From contig OX352774.1 in assembly GCA_947095535.1 (NCBI GenBank), positions 2,108,001 to 2,172,000 of the forward strand: a stretch of DNA of 64,000 nt, given 5' to 3'. This DNA comes from Poecilobothrus nobilitatus (lineage: Eukaryota > Arthropoda > Insecta > Diptera > Dolichopodidae). The position numbers and the translations under genes are program-made. Every line of letters starts with the position of its first letter. Position 1 is the stretch's first letter. This document shows, in pieces, positions 35,758 through 46,705 of the stretch. The notes beneath the pieces are model-generated. The model ran no database searches and was not told where the DNA came from. It saw nothing but the letters and a program-made list of their open reading frames with translations.

Positions 35758-36171
35758 TTTATATGTATATCTATATACACAATAGACATAATAAATGTTC
35801 CTAAATATAACACATAAAACATTAATTTTTAACGCCATACATATTCAATATGCAATAAAGAATGTTGACAACAAATATTCTGATTTAAATCCTAAACAAA
35901 TGTTTTAAAACAAAATAATTTAACAACATAAAAATATTGTACCTATATATTTTGTGTTTTGCTATTTATATGTATATCTATATACACAATAGACATAATA
36001 AATGTTCCTAAATAAAACACATAAAACATTAATTTTTAACGCCATACATATTCAATATACAATAAAGAATGTTGACAACAAATATTCTGATTTAAATCCT
36101 AAACAAATGTTTTAAAACAAAATAATTTAGCAACAAAAAAATATTGTACCTATATATTTTGTGTTTTGCTA
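35758..36171. repeat. 207-bp direct tandem duplication
   Basis: 35758-35964 and 35965-36171 are adjacent copies with exactly the same length and about five substitutions. Each runs from TTTATATGTATATC to TTTGTGTTTTGCTA. The low divergence suggests a fairly recent duplication. The 88-codon minus-strand ORF at 35572-35838 overlaps the first copy and is not supported as a gene. Confidence 0.95.
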
Positions 36172-36317
36172 AATCCTAATACAAAATACATGTGCACGTC
36201 AAGATTGATTGAACTAAATTATTATAGGAGGAAAGATCAAATAATATGTGTATATTATACATAAAATTTTATTAAAAAAATGTTGATGAATACAGTTAAC
36301 AAAAAAAAAATGTACCT

Positions 36318-36388
36318 ACACGAATTGGATTCGAATCAAATTACTCTTACTTTTAAAACCTGTACGCTCTCCTCTGCACTATACAACA
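36318..36388 (-). repeat. tRNA-like unit in repeat block S (first)
   Basis: Minus strand: GTATAGTGCAGAGGAGAGCG, TACAGGTTTTAAAAGT, then a B box GATTCGAATCC. Resembles a pol III tRNA-type promoter without a foldable cloverleaf. Related units are at 36702-36768 and 57721-57788. Confidence 0.45.
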
Positions 36389-36701
36389 CTTAAATATTTA
36401 ATGAACATATTACGAACATAAAATCTTAATTTTTAACCATGCATATTCAATATGCATTAAAGAATGTTGACAGCAAATATTTTGATTTAAATACTAAACA
36501 AATGTTGTAAACAAAATATTTTAGCAACATACATAAAAATATACTATTATAGGAGAACAGATCAAAAATATATTGCGTGTGTATTGTATGCATGAATTTA
36601 GAGATAAAAATTTAAGTTTCAAATTCATATATACAAAATATATACATATTTTATTCAAAAAATGTTGATGAATAGATAGTTAAAAAAAAAAAAAGTAGCA
36701 T

Positions 36702-36768
36702 GTGAACTGGATTCGAACAACATGACCCCCACTTTTGAAACCTGTACACTTTCCTCTGCACCATACAA
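36702..36768 (-). repeat. tRNA-like unit in repeat block S (second)
   Basis: Minus strand: ATGGTGCAGAGGAAAGTG, TACAGGTTTCAAAAGTGG, then GTTCGAATCC. Same organisation as the first unit; the two are about 380 bp apart, each preceded on the plus strand by AAATGTTGATGAATA. Confidence 0.45.
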
Positions 36769-37224
36769 TACTTATAAATGTTGCTAACAGATTACGAAGA
36801 TAATAAAAAGCGTGACAGAATGACAAATAAATAAATAAATAAATAAACCGACAGCGACAAGTTAATATAAAAGCATATAAAATGATTACTTACGTTTAAA
36901 TTTTCAAATGATAAAAACATAAACACGTAAAAAAGCTCAAGGAGTGCGAATTTACAAACCACATAATGTAAATATGACTAATAAATTATTATATTTAATT
37001 GTTATTTAATTTTAATTTATATATACTAAACGAGACACAAATTATACAACTGATATAGACAGACCTGAACAGACCAAAACAAATGAACATAAATTGTTTC
37101 ACATTCAAATCTGTAACAATTACTCATGCTTACTCATGGAGTTATTTGTTAAAATTTTTGATTTTTTATACATAGTTAAATTTTTTATGTTTTACAACAA
37201 AATTTAACTGCTTTATTATTGACA

Positions 37225-37340
37225 GGGGCTTCGGTAGCCTAGTGGATAGGTGTGTGGCGCATTAACCGAAGGAGTGTGGGTTCGATCCCTGCACAGGTCG
37301 TAAGTGTTTTTTTCTTTACATACCCCCCTTACGACCAAAT
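37225..37340 (+). repeat. tRNA-derived SINE, copy 2
   Basis: GGGGCTTCGGTAGCCTAGTGG (A-box region), B box GGGTTCGATCCC at 37278-37289, then hairpin GGTCGTAAG (37296-37304) / CTTACGACC (37328-37336). The same order as at 11151. The middle of the tRNA part is shorter than in copy 1. The hairpin stem is identical in both copies while its loop differs in length and sequence. Confidence 0.75.
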
Positions 37341-37711
37341 ATAATGTAAATATATAGTATATAATATAAACAAAATAAATAATATTAGTATATAATTTAA
37401 TAATAGTATAAAAAAAAACTATAATGGCCTTAGTAGCCGATGGTTCAATAATATTGCTTTACATTTATGTATGTAATATTAATATAAATAAAATAAATAA
37501 ATATAACTATATTTTGAAAAAAATTAATATATGTAATTTTATAATATATTGCTATTATATTGATTGTATGAGAACTTATCTCATAAAGATTATAAAAGTG
37601 TTATGAAATAAAACATAAAATACGATTAAAAGTACAATTTTAACAACCGGTTCGCCGAACTGCAAAACTTTTAGGAAGCGGTTCTACCGAACCGACTGAA
37701 TCCCGACACCG

Positions 37712-38111
37712 GTAGTATAATATAGATATGTATGTATGTATCTTTAACATTCTATTTAGGTAGAAGTCGAAGTAATATTATAATTTACAATTTATGCACA
37801 TACAGATATACCTACAAAGAACCCAAAGTATATTATGTATATGTATATTGTTGGTGGCAATGATATAAAATTTAATATAGTAATGAGAAAACAGTGTTTA
37901 AGTTGTGATTAAATGCACAATATGGGGAAGTATATCAATGTTATTTCATTATACATTATTTACCTCTTACATATGTATATATGTACATATAATAAAAATT
38001 TATTGGATATTTGGATTATGAAAAATAGTTAGGTATATATCAATAAATTTGATTTGACAACATCTTCAAATGTAAAAATTTTAGTTTAAATAAGTTATGA
38101 AGTTGATAAGT
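37712..38111. other. AT-rich spacer
   Basis: TATGTATGTA and TACATATGTATA tracts only; no gene. Confidence 0.4.
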
Positions 38112-39255
38112 ATCGGGTATAATAAAATTACTCCTCCGTTTGTAGCCCCTCTAAATAAGCAAGCTAGATATACCTTCAAAGATATGGATCGAATCAGAAT
38201 CAAATTCTGAGCCGATTAAGCTTTGTCCGTCCGTCAGCACCCTAACCAAAAACTAAGAAAGCTGGAGTATTGCAATTAACACAAAATATCCCTTCTCTCT
38301 TTTTTTTGGTTAAGATCCGATCAAAACTTCGAGTAGCTCTCGAACAAGTAACTTTTTGATATCCACATTTTTCGTACAAATTTTTCAAAAGTTCTACATC
38401 GTTTGAAATGGAGCCATAAAATTTTAACTGATCCTAAAAAAAATTTATTTTATGGAACAACTTTTTTCTGTAACCCCGCCCGTTATGGAGTTACAGCCTG
38501 CAAAGTTCGAAAAAACTCTGTAGTTAAATTGTTATTATAGCATAAGTTCTATAAGCTATGTCTTCAATCTGAAAAGGCCAAACGATAGCTGAATTTATGA
38601 GCTTTGGAAATATGTACATATGTATATAATAAATATATACTTTTGCCTGTCTTAATTTATCGTTACGCAAAACTCAATTATTGCAAAATGTTTGACCCTT
38701 TCTATCTTCCAAACGGTTTAAGTTATAAACTTAATATTTGAAACTTGAGAGAAATTAGATCTTTGAAAATATGTAAGTACGTATAAGTCATTTCAAAAAA
38801 TATTTTTGTATCGCCTCCCGTTTGGGAGTTGTAAGGGGTTAAAAACGAAAATTCCTATTTTGAAACACCTGTAACTTGAACACCTGCTCAAATTTTTTTG
38901 AAATAATACATACAAATTAAATAATAAAGTTCTGTTAGCAACTTTTCTTAATAACATAGCGTTACCTTCAAAATTGGCGAAAGTGTGACTTGTTTTTTTT
39001 GAAATTTCCGTAACAAATTTCTTTAACGATATTTTTGAATTTTTTTTATTCGATAATTTAAAATTGATATAATGATATAATTGATAGTGTGAATATACAT
39101 ACATATGTATGTGCAAACCATAGTTTTAGAAATTATAAACTTCACCCAAATTATTTTAAAATACCGAAAAATTAAAAATATAATACTATAAGCAGAGTGA
39201 ACATACTAACGGGTTCGTACGGGTATCTAAGAGTTGACAGGGGTAACTGTTTCTA
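38112..39255 (-). repeat. R1 repeat family, copy f (minus strand, both ends present)
   Basis: On the minus strand it begins with GTCAACTCTTAGATACCCGT (about 39220-39240), passes through units with GTAACTCCATAACGGGCGGG-like, GGGGGGC and TAACTTGAACAC words, and ends with GACGGACGGACAAAGC, TTAATCGGCTCAGAATTTG and TTTTATTATACCCG at 38114. It links the 5' end seen in copy e with the 3' end seen in copy d, showing that they belong to one family of about 1.1 kb. The 107-codon minus ORF at 38793-39116 is within the units. Confidence 0.7.
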
Positions 39256-39259
39256 GAAC

Positions 39260-40269
39260 ATTTCTAGAACTATGGGTTGTACATAATATTCAAACTATAT
39301 GTTTATACATTCTTCAAAAGCAGATTCTAACCTTCCACATAACGATTATCAATCCAAAACTTTTCCAAATATGCTATAGTAACATTTAATACTAACGGAA
39401 AATGCATAATAATTTATACTATACATATGTATGTATTACATATCATTCATTCATCAGTGACATATACGATATGTAAATAAACATGAGTTATATAAGTATG
39501 TATACAAATATCATATAAATATAAATTCTTCAAGCAACCGTTAAATTTTTTATTTATTTATTTTTTTTTGTACTATGCATCATCCTCAACAATTTCAAAT
39601 TATCGAGTAAAAAAAAAATGCAAAAACATTTGTTAGAAAAATTTAGAAAAATGAAGTTTTGAAAGTGTTACTTGATTTTTTCAAATTTTCTAACAAATTT
39701 CTTTAACGAATTTTTTGCATTTTGTTTTACTCGATAATTTGAAATTGTTGAGGATACAATGCGTAGTACAAAAAAATGTAAATAAATAAACAACATAACG
39801 GTTGCTTGAAGAATTTTTATTTATATGATATTGATATACATACATATGTACTTATATAATATCATGTTTATTTACATATCGTATATGTCACTGATTAATG
39901 AATGGTAAGAGTATAGATGTATATTATAGAGCGCCGTATTTACATACATGTATGTATTTTATTGTACATATAAGAAATTATCCTATGAATGGAAATATTT
40001 TTAAAGAAATATTGTAATGTATGGCGATATACTTAACAATATAAATATACTATGTGCGCATTAATATAATATAATATTTAAAATTATATTTACTATTTTG
40101 TACTAAGTCAATTTAATATACATTTACCGCTTAGTATTAAATGGTACTATAGAATATTTGAAAAAGTTTTGGATTGATAATCGTTATGTGGAAGGTTAGA
40201 ATTTGCTTTTGAAGAATGTATAAACATATAGTTTGAATATATGTATGTACAACCCATAGTTCTAGAAAT
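39260..40269. repeat. Large foldback: arms 385 and 587 bp
   Basis: 39260-39644 is the inverse of 39683-40269 around a 38-nt loop. Outer ends are ATTTCTAGAACTATGGGTTG and its inverse; the inner ends include TCAACAATTTCAAATTATCG and its inverse. The right arm has an extra segment of about 200 bp (roughly 39905-40110). The right-arm inner sequence (CTAACAAATTTCTTTAACGA) also matches R1 copy f at 39005-39070. So the palindrome was built from R1 sequence. Confidence 0.88.
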
Positions 40270-40409
40270 TATAAAATTCAACCAAATTATTTTAAAATAC
40301 TAAAATATTAAAAACATAATATTGTAAGCAGAGTGACAGGCTGTGAACATACTAACGGTTCGTACGGGTATCTAAGAGTTGACGAAGGCAACTGTATTCT
40401 TTCTCGTTT
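40262..40409 (-). repeat. R1 5' end, duplicate (minus strand)
   Basis: Repeats the 5' block of copy f: CCAAATTATTTTAAAATAC, GCAGAGTGACAGGCTGTGAA, CTAACGGTTCGTACGGGTAT, ending at GAGAAAGAATACAGTTGCC. Lies immediately right of the foldback, so the foldback is bracketed by two direct copies of the R1 5' end (39120-39255 and here). Confidence 0.75.
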
Positions 40410-40842
40410 TTAATTTATTTTTGGAACTGAATGCTAATTTAATATTATATTTCTTGAATATTTCTTCAAATTTGTTGCTTAGATTACCAAGGTAACTAAA
40501 ACCTCTTTTCATTATGTTTTTGTTGATTTTGTTGGTATAAAGTTGTGATATTTTTCTTTCTCAATTTTCCCGAGTGCTTTCTTACTAAAATTTTTATTTC
40601 ATTTTCGGTGAAATCGTTGTATTTAGCTATTTCTTTTATGTGTTGAAGTTTCCTGTATATTGATATTTGTAGACTATCGTTCAATCTTTTTATCAAGAGA
40701 TATCAAGAGGTCATAAACTGTTATTTTCCTCCATTTCATAAGTGAATATAATTGTTTCAAATTGGTTATTTAATAAGTCCAATGCTTTATGGATATCTTT
40801 CTTCTTTATTATAGCGAGAATGTCATCAACGTTAAAGAAAGC
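40410..40842 (-). pseudogene. Penelope-like element reverse transcriptase fragment
   Basis: Minus strand. 40715-40840 reads NVDDILAIIKKKDIHKALDL and FETIIFTYEMEENNSL, the catalytic (Y)VDD and following region of Penelope-like RT. A stop follows (NNSL, stop, PLDI). 40496-40696 then gives LQHIKEIAKYNDFTENEI, and 40410-40495 gives RGFSYLGNLSNKFEEIFKKY and NIKLAFSSKNKLKT, matching the post-RT region of Penelope elements. The Tyr before VDD is replaced by Asn. The fragment is cut on one side by the 286-bp repeat and on the other by the R1 end. No GIY-YIG endonuclease is present. Confidence 0.8.
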
Positions 40843-41128
40843 TTCCCGAATTAAAGCTCATTTTGTAAAAATCACATACCCTGATTTTGTAACCAACTAT
40901 AAACTCTCTCTTAATTACTTCTCTTACATACATATTTTAACTACAAAATATTTTCATAAAATATGGATCTATGACCTATGGCTTTATCACCCCGCACCTT
41001 CAAACACACCTATGAAATCACAATAGATATTGCTTAACAATTTGATATGTATTAGTATTTTTTTTCAATGTTAATGAAGTGCGCCATTTAAATGAAAATG
41101 AATTACATATATTAAGTGGGGAAGAATT
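40843..41128. repeat. 286-bp direct repeat, left copy
   Basis: Nearly identical to 43227-43511 (a few substitutions and one T deletion). Contains GCTCATTTTGTAAAAATCAC, CTGATTTTGTAACCAACTAT and AATGAAGTGCGCCATTTAAA. No ORF of note; the 94-codon ORF at 40742-41026 runs across the junction with the Penelope fragment and is not supported. Confidence 0.95.
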
Positions 41129-41245
41129 CCTGTTTTCAAAATTTTTAAATGGTGAAAGTCAGAATTCTAAACATTTTGTATTATCTTTTGGAAATGTGCG
41201 CTTTTAAAAACCGTTGGTTTACGTATTCTGCCTTGTTAATTTAAA
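41128..41245 (-). repeat. R2 subterminal fragment
   Basis: Minus-strand match to 56105-56200: ACCAACGGTTTTTAAAAGCG, CACATTTCCAAAA, TGTTTAGAATT.TGACT. It directly abuts the 286-bp repeat. Confidence 0.6.
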
Positions 41246-43226
41246 ATTGGGATTTGGTTAGTATATATATGTATATATTATGTACTGCTGTGTTTATCAT
41301 GCGATCTACATACATACATATATACAAATACAATCTGGTTAAAATATAATTTTTCTATTGGGTCCCAATTATAATAATTTTAATAACATAATATTTAAAA
41401 TTACTGTTAAGTTTGTTATTATTTTGATTGTTTTTCTGAATTTGCAATAAAATATGAATGAATAATACTTATTTATAATTTAATTAAAAAAAACATAAAA
41501 CAGTTTATTAGAAGTCTTATAAGCAAAACTCGGATATAAGATAAAAAGGTTTTCTTGAACAGTAGCCCTGATACAAAAACAAAAAATTTCTTATAAACGA
41601 AGCCCGAAAATTAGAAAAAAAAATTTTAAGCAAGGCCCGCATACTGAAAAACTCAATTTAAGAAACTTTTTTCCGGTTCAAAAACTGTTCCTTATAAGCG
41701 GGTTGGACTGTACATGAGTTATACATTTATATACAACAATAAATACGAAACAATAAATTTAATATAAAATAATTTAACAATAAATTGAATATGCTTATCA
41801 GTTAAAATCTACAATAAATTATATTATATTATAAAAAATTAACTGAACTGTCCAGGAGTATTTTTTGTTGGAATTCTTAGTTTAATTTGAAATAACTGCA
41901 CAACAATTCAATTGTGTGGCAAAATATTGTTATAAGAAACAAATAAGGACAAATTAAGATAATCTTATCTTATATTAGAATTTGTTAAATTAAAAATGTA
42001 ACAATTTAAAATTAAAACTATAAAAACCGAAAAAAAAAATTTATGATAACAATCGTTAAAACTCAGTTGTTGGGAAATCTTTGATAAAATTTTTATAAAA
42101 TATATTTTTAGAAAATTTGTTCTGCTAACATAATAAAAAGCGTTTATATTTACTAATTAATATATTTAATAATTATAATAATTAAAAACAGATTATAGGA
42201 TGCAACATAACCTTCCGTTAACTGCTTGCCGCATGAGAACCAATTCATGGTTTTTCGTTTTTTGATTTCTTAGACGGTTTGACAGATTACGTGCAAACCT
42301 TGCAGAAATATTGCCCCACGTCAAAGGAAAAAATGAATATGTTTATGTTATGAAATTTATGTTTATGTTTTCTAATTTATCAATCCTTTGCGGTACGAGA
42401 GCCAATTAACTGTTTCCTCGTACATTTACATACCATTCCGGAGCACTCTTATTTAAAAAAAATTGATGGAAGCGAGTGTATTCAATTTTATAAGATGCTT
42501 GCTTCTATAGTTGTAAAAAAAGTTAACTTCTGTGACTCTGTTTGATTCGGGGCAACGGGTTCGAATGGCTGTCATTCAACTCCTAAATTCATTTAAATAT
42601 ATATATCTCGATATTTAGTTAAGTCAAATATTTTAAATTTTCTAAAAGTTAATTAAATTTCATGGAAACAGTATGTACTACGTTCGTGCGCGTGTTTAGA
42701 GTTTACGTACATCCAACTCTACATTCTCCTCATTTTATGTTATTGTTTCTTACTACGGGTTTATCTGGTGTTTCCGTTTTGTCAAAAGTGTATCTTGGTA
42801 CCATATTGACAAGATCGATCAATTTAAAACGGACTTGATTACCATTACATTTCAGTATCCAATGCAATTCATAATAATTTAAATGTTAAACATGGTTTAC
42901 TTGTATATTTACCGTATACAACATTTTAGAAGATTAATAGTGAAAAAAAACATCTAACAAATTCGTAAGATTTATAACATGTTAATGGTTTCTAATATTT
43001 TATTAATATTTATATTTGTGATGCAAAAATTATATTAGCTATGTTAAAATAATTTTTGTATGTACATGAATTTGATAAAAGTTTTTGTAGAAAATATATT
43101 AATTGCAAACGAAATATAATTTGGACTCTAAAATTCTACCTAATTAGTTTTTTTATAGATATTATAACAACAAAGAATTTAATATTGTGGGGGCCATCTC
43201 TATGATTTTGTAACCAAATTCGAATT
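41246..43226. other. AT-rich stretch between the 286-bp repeats
   Basis: No gene seen. Slightly richer islands at 42220-42450 and 42540-42590 show no domain. A B-box-like GGGTTCGAATGG at 42549-42560 has no A box upstream. Confidence 0.35.
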
Positions 43227-43511
43227 TTCCCGAATTAAAGCTCATTTTGTAAAAATCACATACCCTGATTTTGTAACCAACTATAAACTCTCTCTTAATT
43301 ACTGCTCTTACATACATATTTTAACTACAAAATATTTTCATAAAATATGGATTTATGACCTATGGCTTTATGATCCCGCACCTTAAAACACACCTATGAA
43401 ATCACAATAGATATTGCTTAACAATTTGATATGTATTAGTATTTTTTTCAATGTTAATGAAGTGCGCCATTTAAATGAAAATGAATTACATATATTAAGT
43501 GGGGAAGAATT
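43227..43511. repeat. 286-bp direct repeat, right copy
   Basis: Same orientation as 40843-41128, start points about 2.38 kb apart. Preceded by GATTTTGTAACCAAATTCG, which partly duplicates an internal word of the repeat. No TG..CA ends or matching target duplication, so it is not obviously an LTR pair. Confidence 0.95.
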
Positions 43512-45135
43512 ATCTTAAAATGAAAGGAAATATCGAAACCAGTTAAAACTTAGTTGTTACATGTTAACAACACATTCAACTTTAGGATATTAAAATAAAA
43601 TAAAAACTGTTGTGGTTAATATTTAAAAATTATATTATATAGGGGTACAAGATAAAAGAAATATTGCATTTTTTAATAGGTTTAAGTTTAACAAATGTTT
43701 GTAGTGCACTAATTATGTATAAAAGATGTAAAATACATCTTTACAGCTAAGTTATTTCGTATTATTTGACCCAGAATGTAAAACAATGTTAAATGATTCA
43801 TTAAAGAAATAACTTTTATTTTCTCTAATTCACTATTTAAAATCTTACATACCAAGTATTATAAATGCAAAATAAGTTTGGTTATGCTCTTTTCCATAGT
43901 GGTAAAACGATCATTTTCTTTTTTATTGTTTTAACAAGGAAGAAGCAAGGTGTGGTTTGACGGATTTCCTTTCTAATTTTGCTACTTTTCTCGTTTTTTT
44001 ACCTTTTAGTAATTTAAATCCTTTGTATACTCACGAACATATACTAAAAGTAAAATCATAATCTTGTTAAACCGTTTGTAAAAGATACCTAAAAATAATA
44101 ACTACAAAGATGATGATGATTGGATGCCCAAACTGGCTTCATTAATATTTTATAATTTTTCAATTAAAGTTATTATTCCTATCCTATTGATTTAGTTTGA
44201 TGAAATTTTCTTTAACAAGTGAAACTAAATTTTCGAAGAGAAAACCATGAGCAATTATTTTCCTTTTTAAACTATGTTTAGTTCGCAACAAATTCTTATT
44301 GTTATAGGTTGATTGGTTTTAATATTTACAATATTTAACTTCTAACAGGAAATTCTTCTGGAATATAGTTATAGAATTAATTTCATAATTTCGAACTCAA
44401 TAATTGTTTGACTCTTTATTACATGTACAAGATTAAATTGTAATCGATAATAACAACAAATAAAGAACTTATAAACCAGACAAATTAAAACAATATTAAT
44501 ATATGTAATAAGCTTATACTATTAGAACAAACAAAGGTGATTTAATAAAATGTTAAATCTTAAAGAAGTAAAGCCAACGCCAGATCTTGAACACATAAAT
44601 GGCAATATAATATGCAGATGTAACCAATAGTTTTACCTAATTTACAACAATATAGACTTAGATCGGAGAAATGAAGTATATAAACTGCCTTAGTATAAAA
44701 TATTAAGAAAATAGTTTTTGAATCCAACACATATCTACATTTAGCAGACGTAAATTGAAATAAAGATGTAAAGAATGGGTAAAACAAGATTTATAAAGTC
44801 TAATAGCTGCAGCTTCAGCTTCCGCATGATAACAGCGTCTCAAGGTAGAGGCAAATAAAGAAATTTTAAGTTGGACAAAGGCGCTACAGTCTTGTATAAT
44901 AATAATAATATATAAATTTTGCTTGGGAACTCACATAACATATTTTGCCCTAGCTCGGGCTGCCAATAACGTCATTCGAGAAGTCAAACAGATTTTAATT
45001 TTTAAGATTAAATATATTGGTAACAAGATTTTCTTTCTAAGAATATGCACCTTTTGAGAGAGAAATTGCTAATAGTTTAGTTACAAAGCGGAAAACATCA
45101 AAATACTCGACTTTAAGAGTTAATTTTATTTGTCA
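43512..45135. other. AT-rich stretch, no gene seen
   Basis: Low-complexity sequence; ORFs here (for example 44560-44787 minus) show no domain. Confidence 0.4.
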
Positions 45136-45342
45136 TTAAAACACAAATATAAAAAAAAATGTTTAATACAAATGTTCAATTCAATCCAATTTAATTGAAT
45201 TTTCACTATTTTTAAAAAATTAATAACGCACCGTTATTTTTTTTTATTATAATAAAACGCACTGTTTTATTTTCAATTTAATTTATTTTAACAACCTTTT
45301 TTTACGACTCTACGATAACGATTGATTAAAATTCATAAAATT
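45136..45342 (-). repeat. BEL/Pao 3' LTR
   Basis: 207-bp match to 52666-52873 in direct orientation; five substitutions and a one-T indel. Boundaries are set by loss of similarity. Neither end is a TG..CA dinucleotide, so both copies may have lost or mutated their tips. Confidence 0.88.
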
Positions 45343-45354
45343 TGGGTTTATATA

Positions 45355-45396
45355 AACTTGAGTTAAACGGTTCAGGACTAACGTTTAACTCAAGTT
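45355..45396. other. Perfect 15-bp hairpin next to the 3' LTR
   Basis: AACTTGAGTTAAACG (45355-45369) pairs with CGTTTAACTCAAGTT (45382-45396) around a 12-nt loop. It lies just inside the 3' LTR, where a polypurine tract would be expected; no such tract is evident. Confidence 0.8.
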
Positions 45397-46705
45397 CAGT
45401 AACCTTGAATTTAAATTAAAGTACATAATAAAAAATGAAAAAAAAACCAAAGTATATAAAAAACATATGTAGTGTATATAAAGAGTTAAAATCATTGAAT
45501 ATATAAAAAATATAAAATTATTGGGAATTAAATTAATTTTAGTTAATATAACTGACATCTTGTGTCCTAAAATTAAAACAATTATATTTTGACAATTTCT
45601 ATCTAATATTGTGAATTTGTTTGGTTTTGACAATTAATGTAAGTATCAATAATACTTTAAAATAAAATATACATAAGCTTTTAATTTTTAGGTATATCAA
45701 CAAAAAACAAAGATGATGCCTCAAGATGCTGGATGCTGATCGATACCAGGATTCAACCAGCACTCAGGAACCAGGATACTCAGATAAGTACAAAAATAAT
45801 TTTAATTTGAAATTGATTCTTTGTTCTTCTTTTTTATTTTTAGATGAACGAGAAACCAGCAAAATATGATAGCTGCAGAAACATACTCCCGGCCTTGGCA
45901 TTATATTGAAGTAATGCCAACTTATTGAGGTAAATAATTATGTGAGTTGCAATGTGGATAGGTAACTTGTATCATTCAAATTCATGCTCGATTAATACTA
46001 ATTTTATCATGGGGTGAAGTGTTTTTTAGGTTAAATATTCAAAAAGACCATGACATCTCAAGTTCGCAACAACGTATCCAGATGATTTGCAGGTTCTGGT
46101 GCTCGTACATTGCAGTAACATGAAAGAAAAAAATTATGAAAGTGTAAGAATTATATTATTTGTTTTAGAAAATTTGTGTATGCTTTTGTAGTTTATAAGA
46201 CATTCATACGTAGGAATTCTTGAATAATAGGTTGTGTGAATGTATAAATACCTGAATTATGTTGATGTGTGATTTCGTTGAATATGTTGATATGTAAATG
46301 TCAAATGTTATTTAGTGTGAGTGTGTGACAATTTTTTAATTTTGATATTTTTTTTTGTTTTACCTGAACGGACGAATTTCGAATTTTGATTTTATTTCAA
46401 CGGACGAGTTTTATTTTTTTTATTTTTCATTTTTTTTAATTTTTTTTTTATTTTTTTTTAATTTTTTTTTATTTTAATTATTTTAACGAAATTAGCGTAT
46501 AGATATTAAAATCATATTTGATTGTTAAACGAGTTTCGCGTATAAGTATGAGCGAATTATTATTATATTTTTTTTTTTATAAGCGATAGCTTTTAGATTA
46601 ACGAATTATTTTTTTTGTTTATGAACCATAGATTTTAGCGTGTAAGTGTTTGTGATGCTTTCCTATATTGTTGGCTTAACAATGGTTGATGAACATAGTA
46701 TATTG
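45397..46705. other. 3' untranslated part of the BEL/Pao element, with splice-like sequence
   Basis: No ORF with a domain. On the plus strand 45687-45850 shows TTTTTAG, a 90-bp GC-richer block (ATGATGCCTCAAGATGCTGG), then CAGATAAGTAC, and TTTTTAG before ATGAACGAGAAACCAGC. This resembles exons but no family is recognised. 46340-46490 is T-rich low complexity. Confidence 0.4.

Larger units (their letters stand above)
35217..36882. repeat. Repeat block S, copy 1
   Basis: Paralogous to 54745-57901. Shared words include ACCTCGAAGAGTAAA, AATGTTGACAACAAATATT, TTAAATCCTAAACAAATGTT, GGAGGAAAGATCAAATA, AAATGTTGATGAATA and GTGACAGAATGACAAATAAA. It includes the 207-bp tandem duplication and two tRNA-like units. 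It lacks the two TIR insertions found in copy 2. Confidence 0.8.
33932..37711 (-). mobile_element. hAT-like DNA transposon remnant with nested repeats
   Basis: Ends are inverted: CAGTGATGGGATTCA at 33932-33946, and the inverse of CGGTGTCGGGATTCA at 37697-37711, with 3 mismatches in 15. Both are followed inward by CGGTTCGG. A transposase N-terminal remnant (34064-34640, minus) is compatible with a hAT family that has a zinc finger before the catalytic domain. The catalytic part is missing. The interior has been filled with a palindrome (34691-35120), a repeat block (35217-36882) and a SINE (37225-37340). The 8-bp flanks do not match, so the ends could belong to separate copies of one family. 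Confidence 0.5.

Noticed and set aside
40742..41026. 94-codon plus-strand ORF
   Set aside because: Runs across the junction of the Penelope-like fragment and the 286-bp repeat, so it cannot be an ancestral gene.
42540..42570. B-box-like GGGTTCGAATGG
   Set aside because: No A box at the right distance and no tRNA fold, so not called a tRNA or SINE.
40843..43511. LTR retrotransposon bounded by the 286-bp repeats
   Set aside because: No retroelement coding sequence between them, no TG..CA ends and no matching target duplication.
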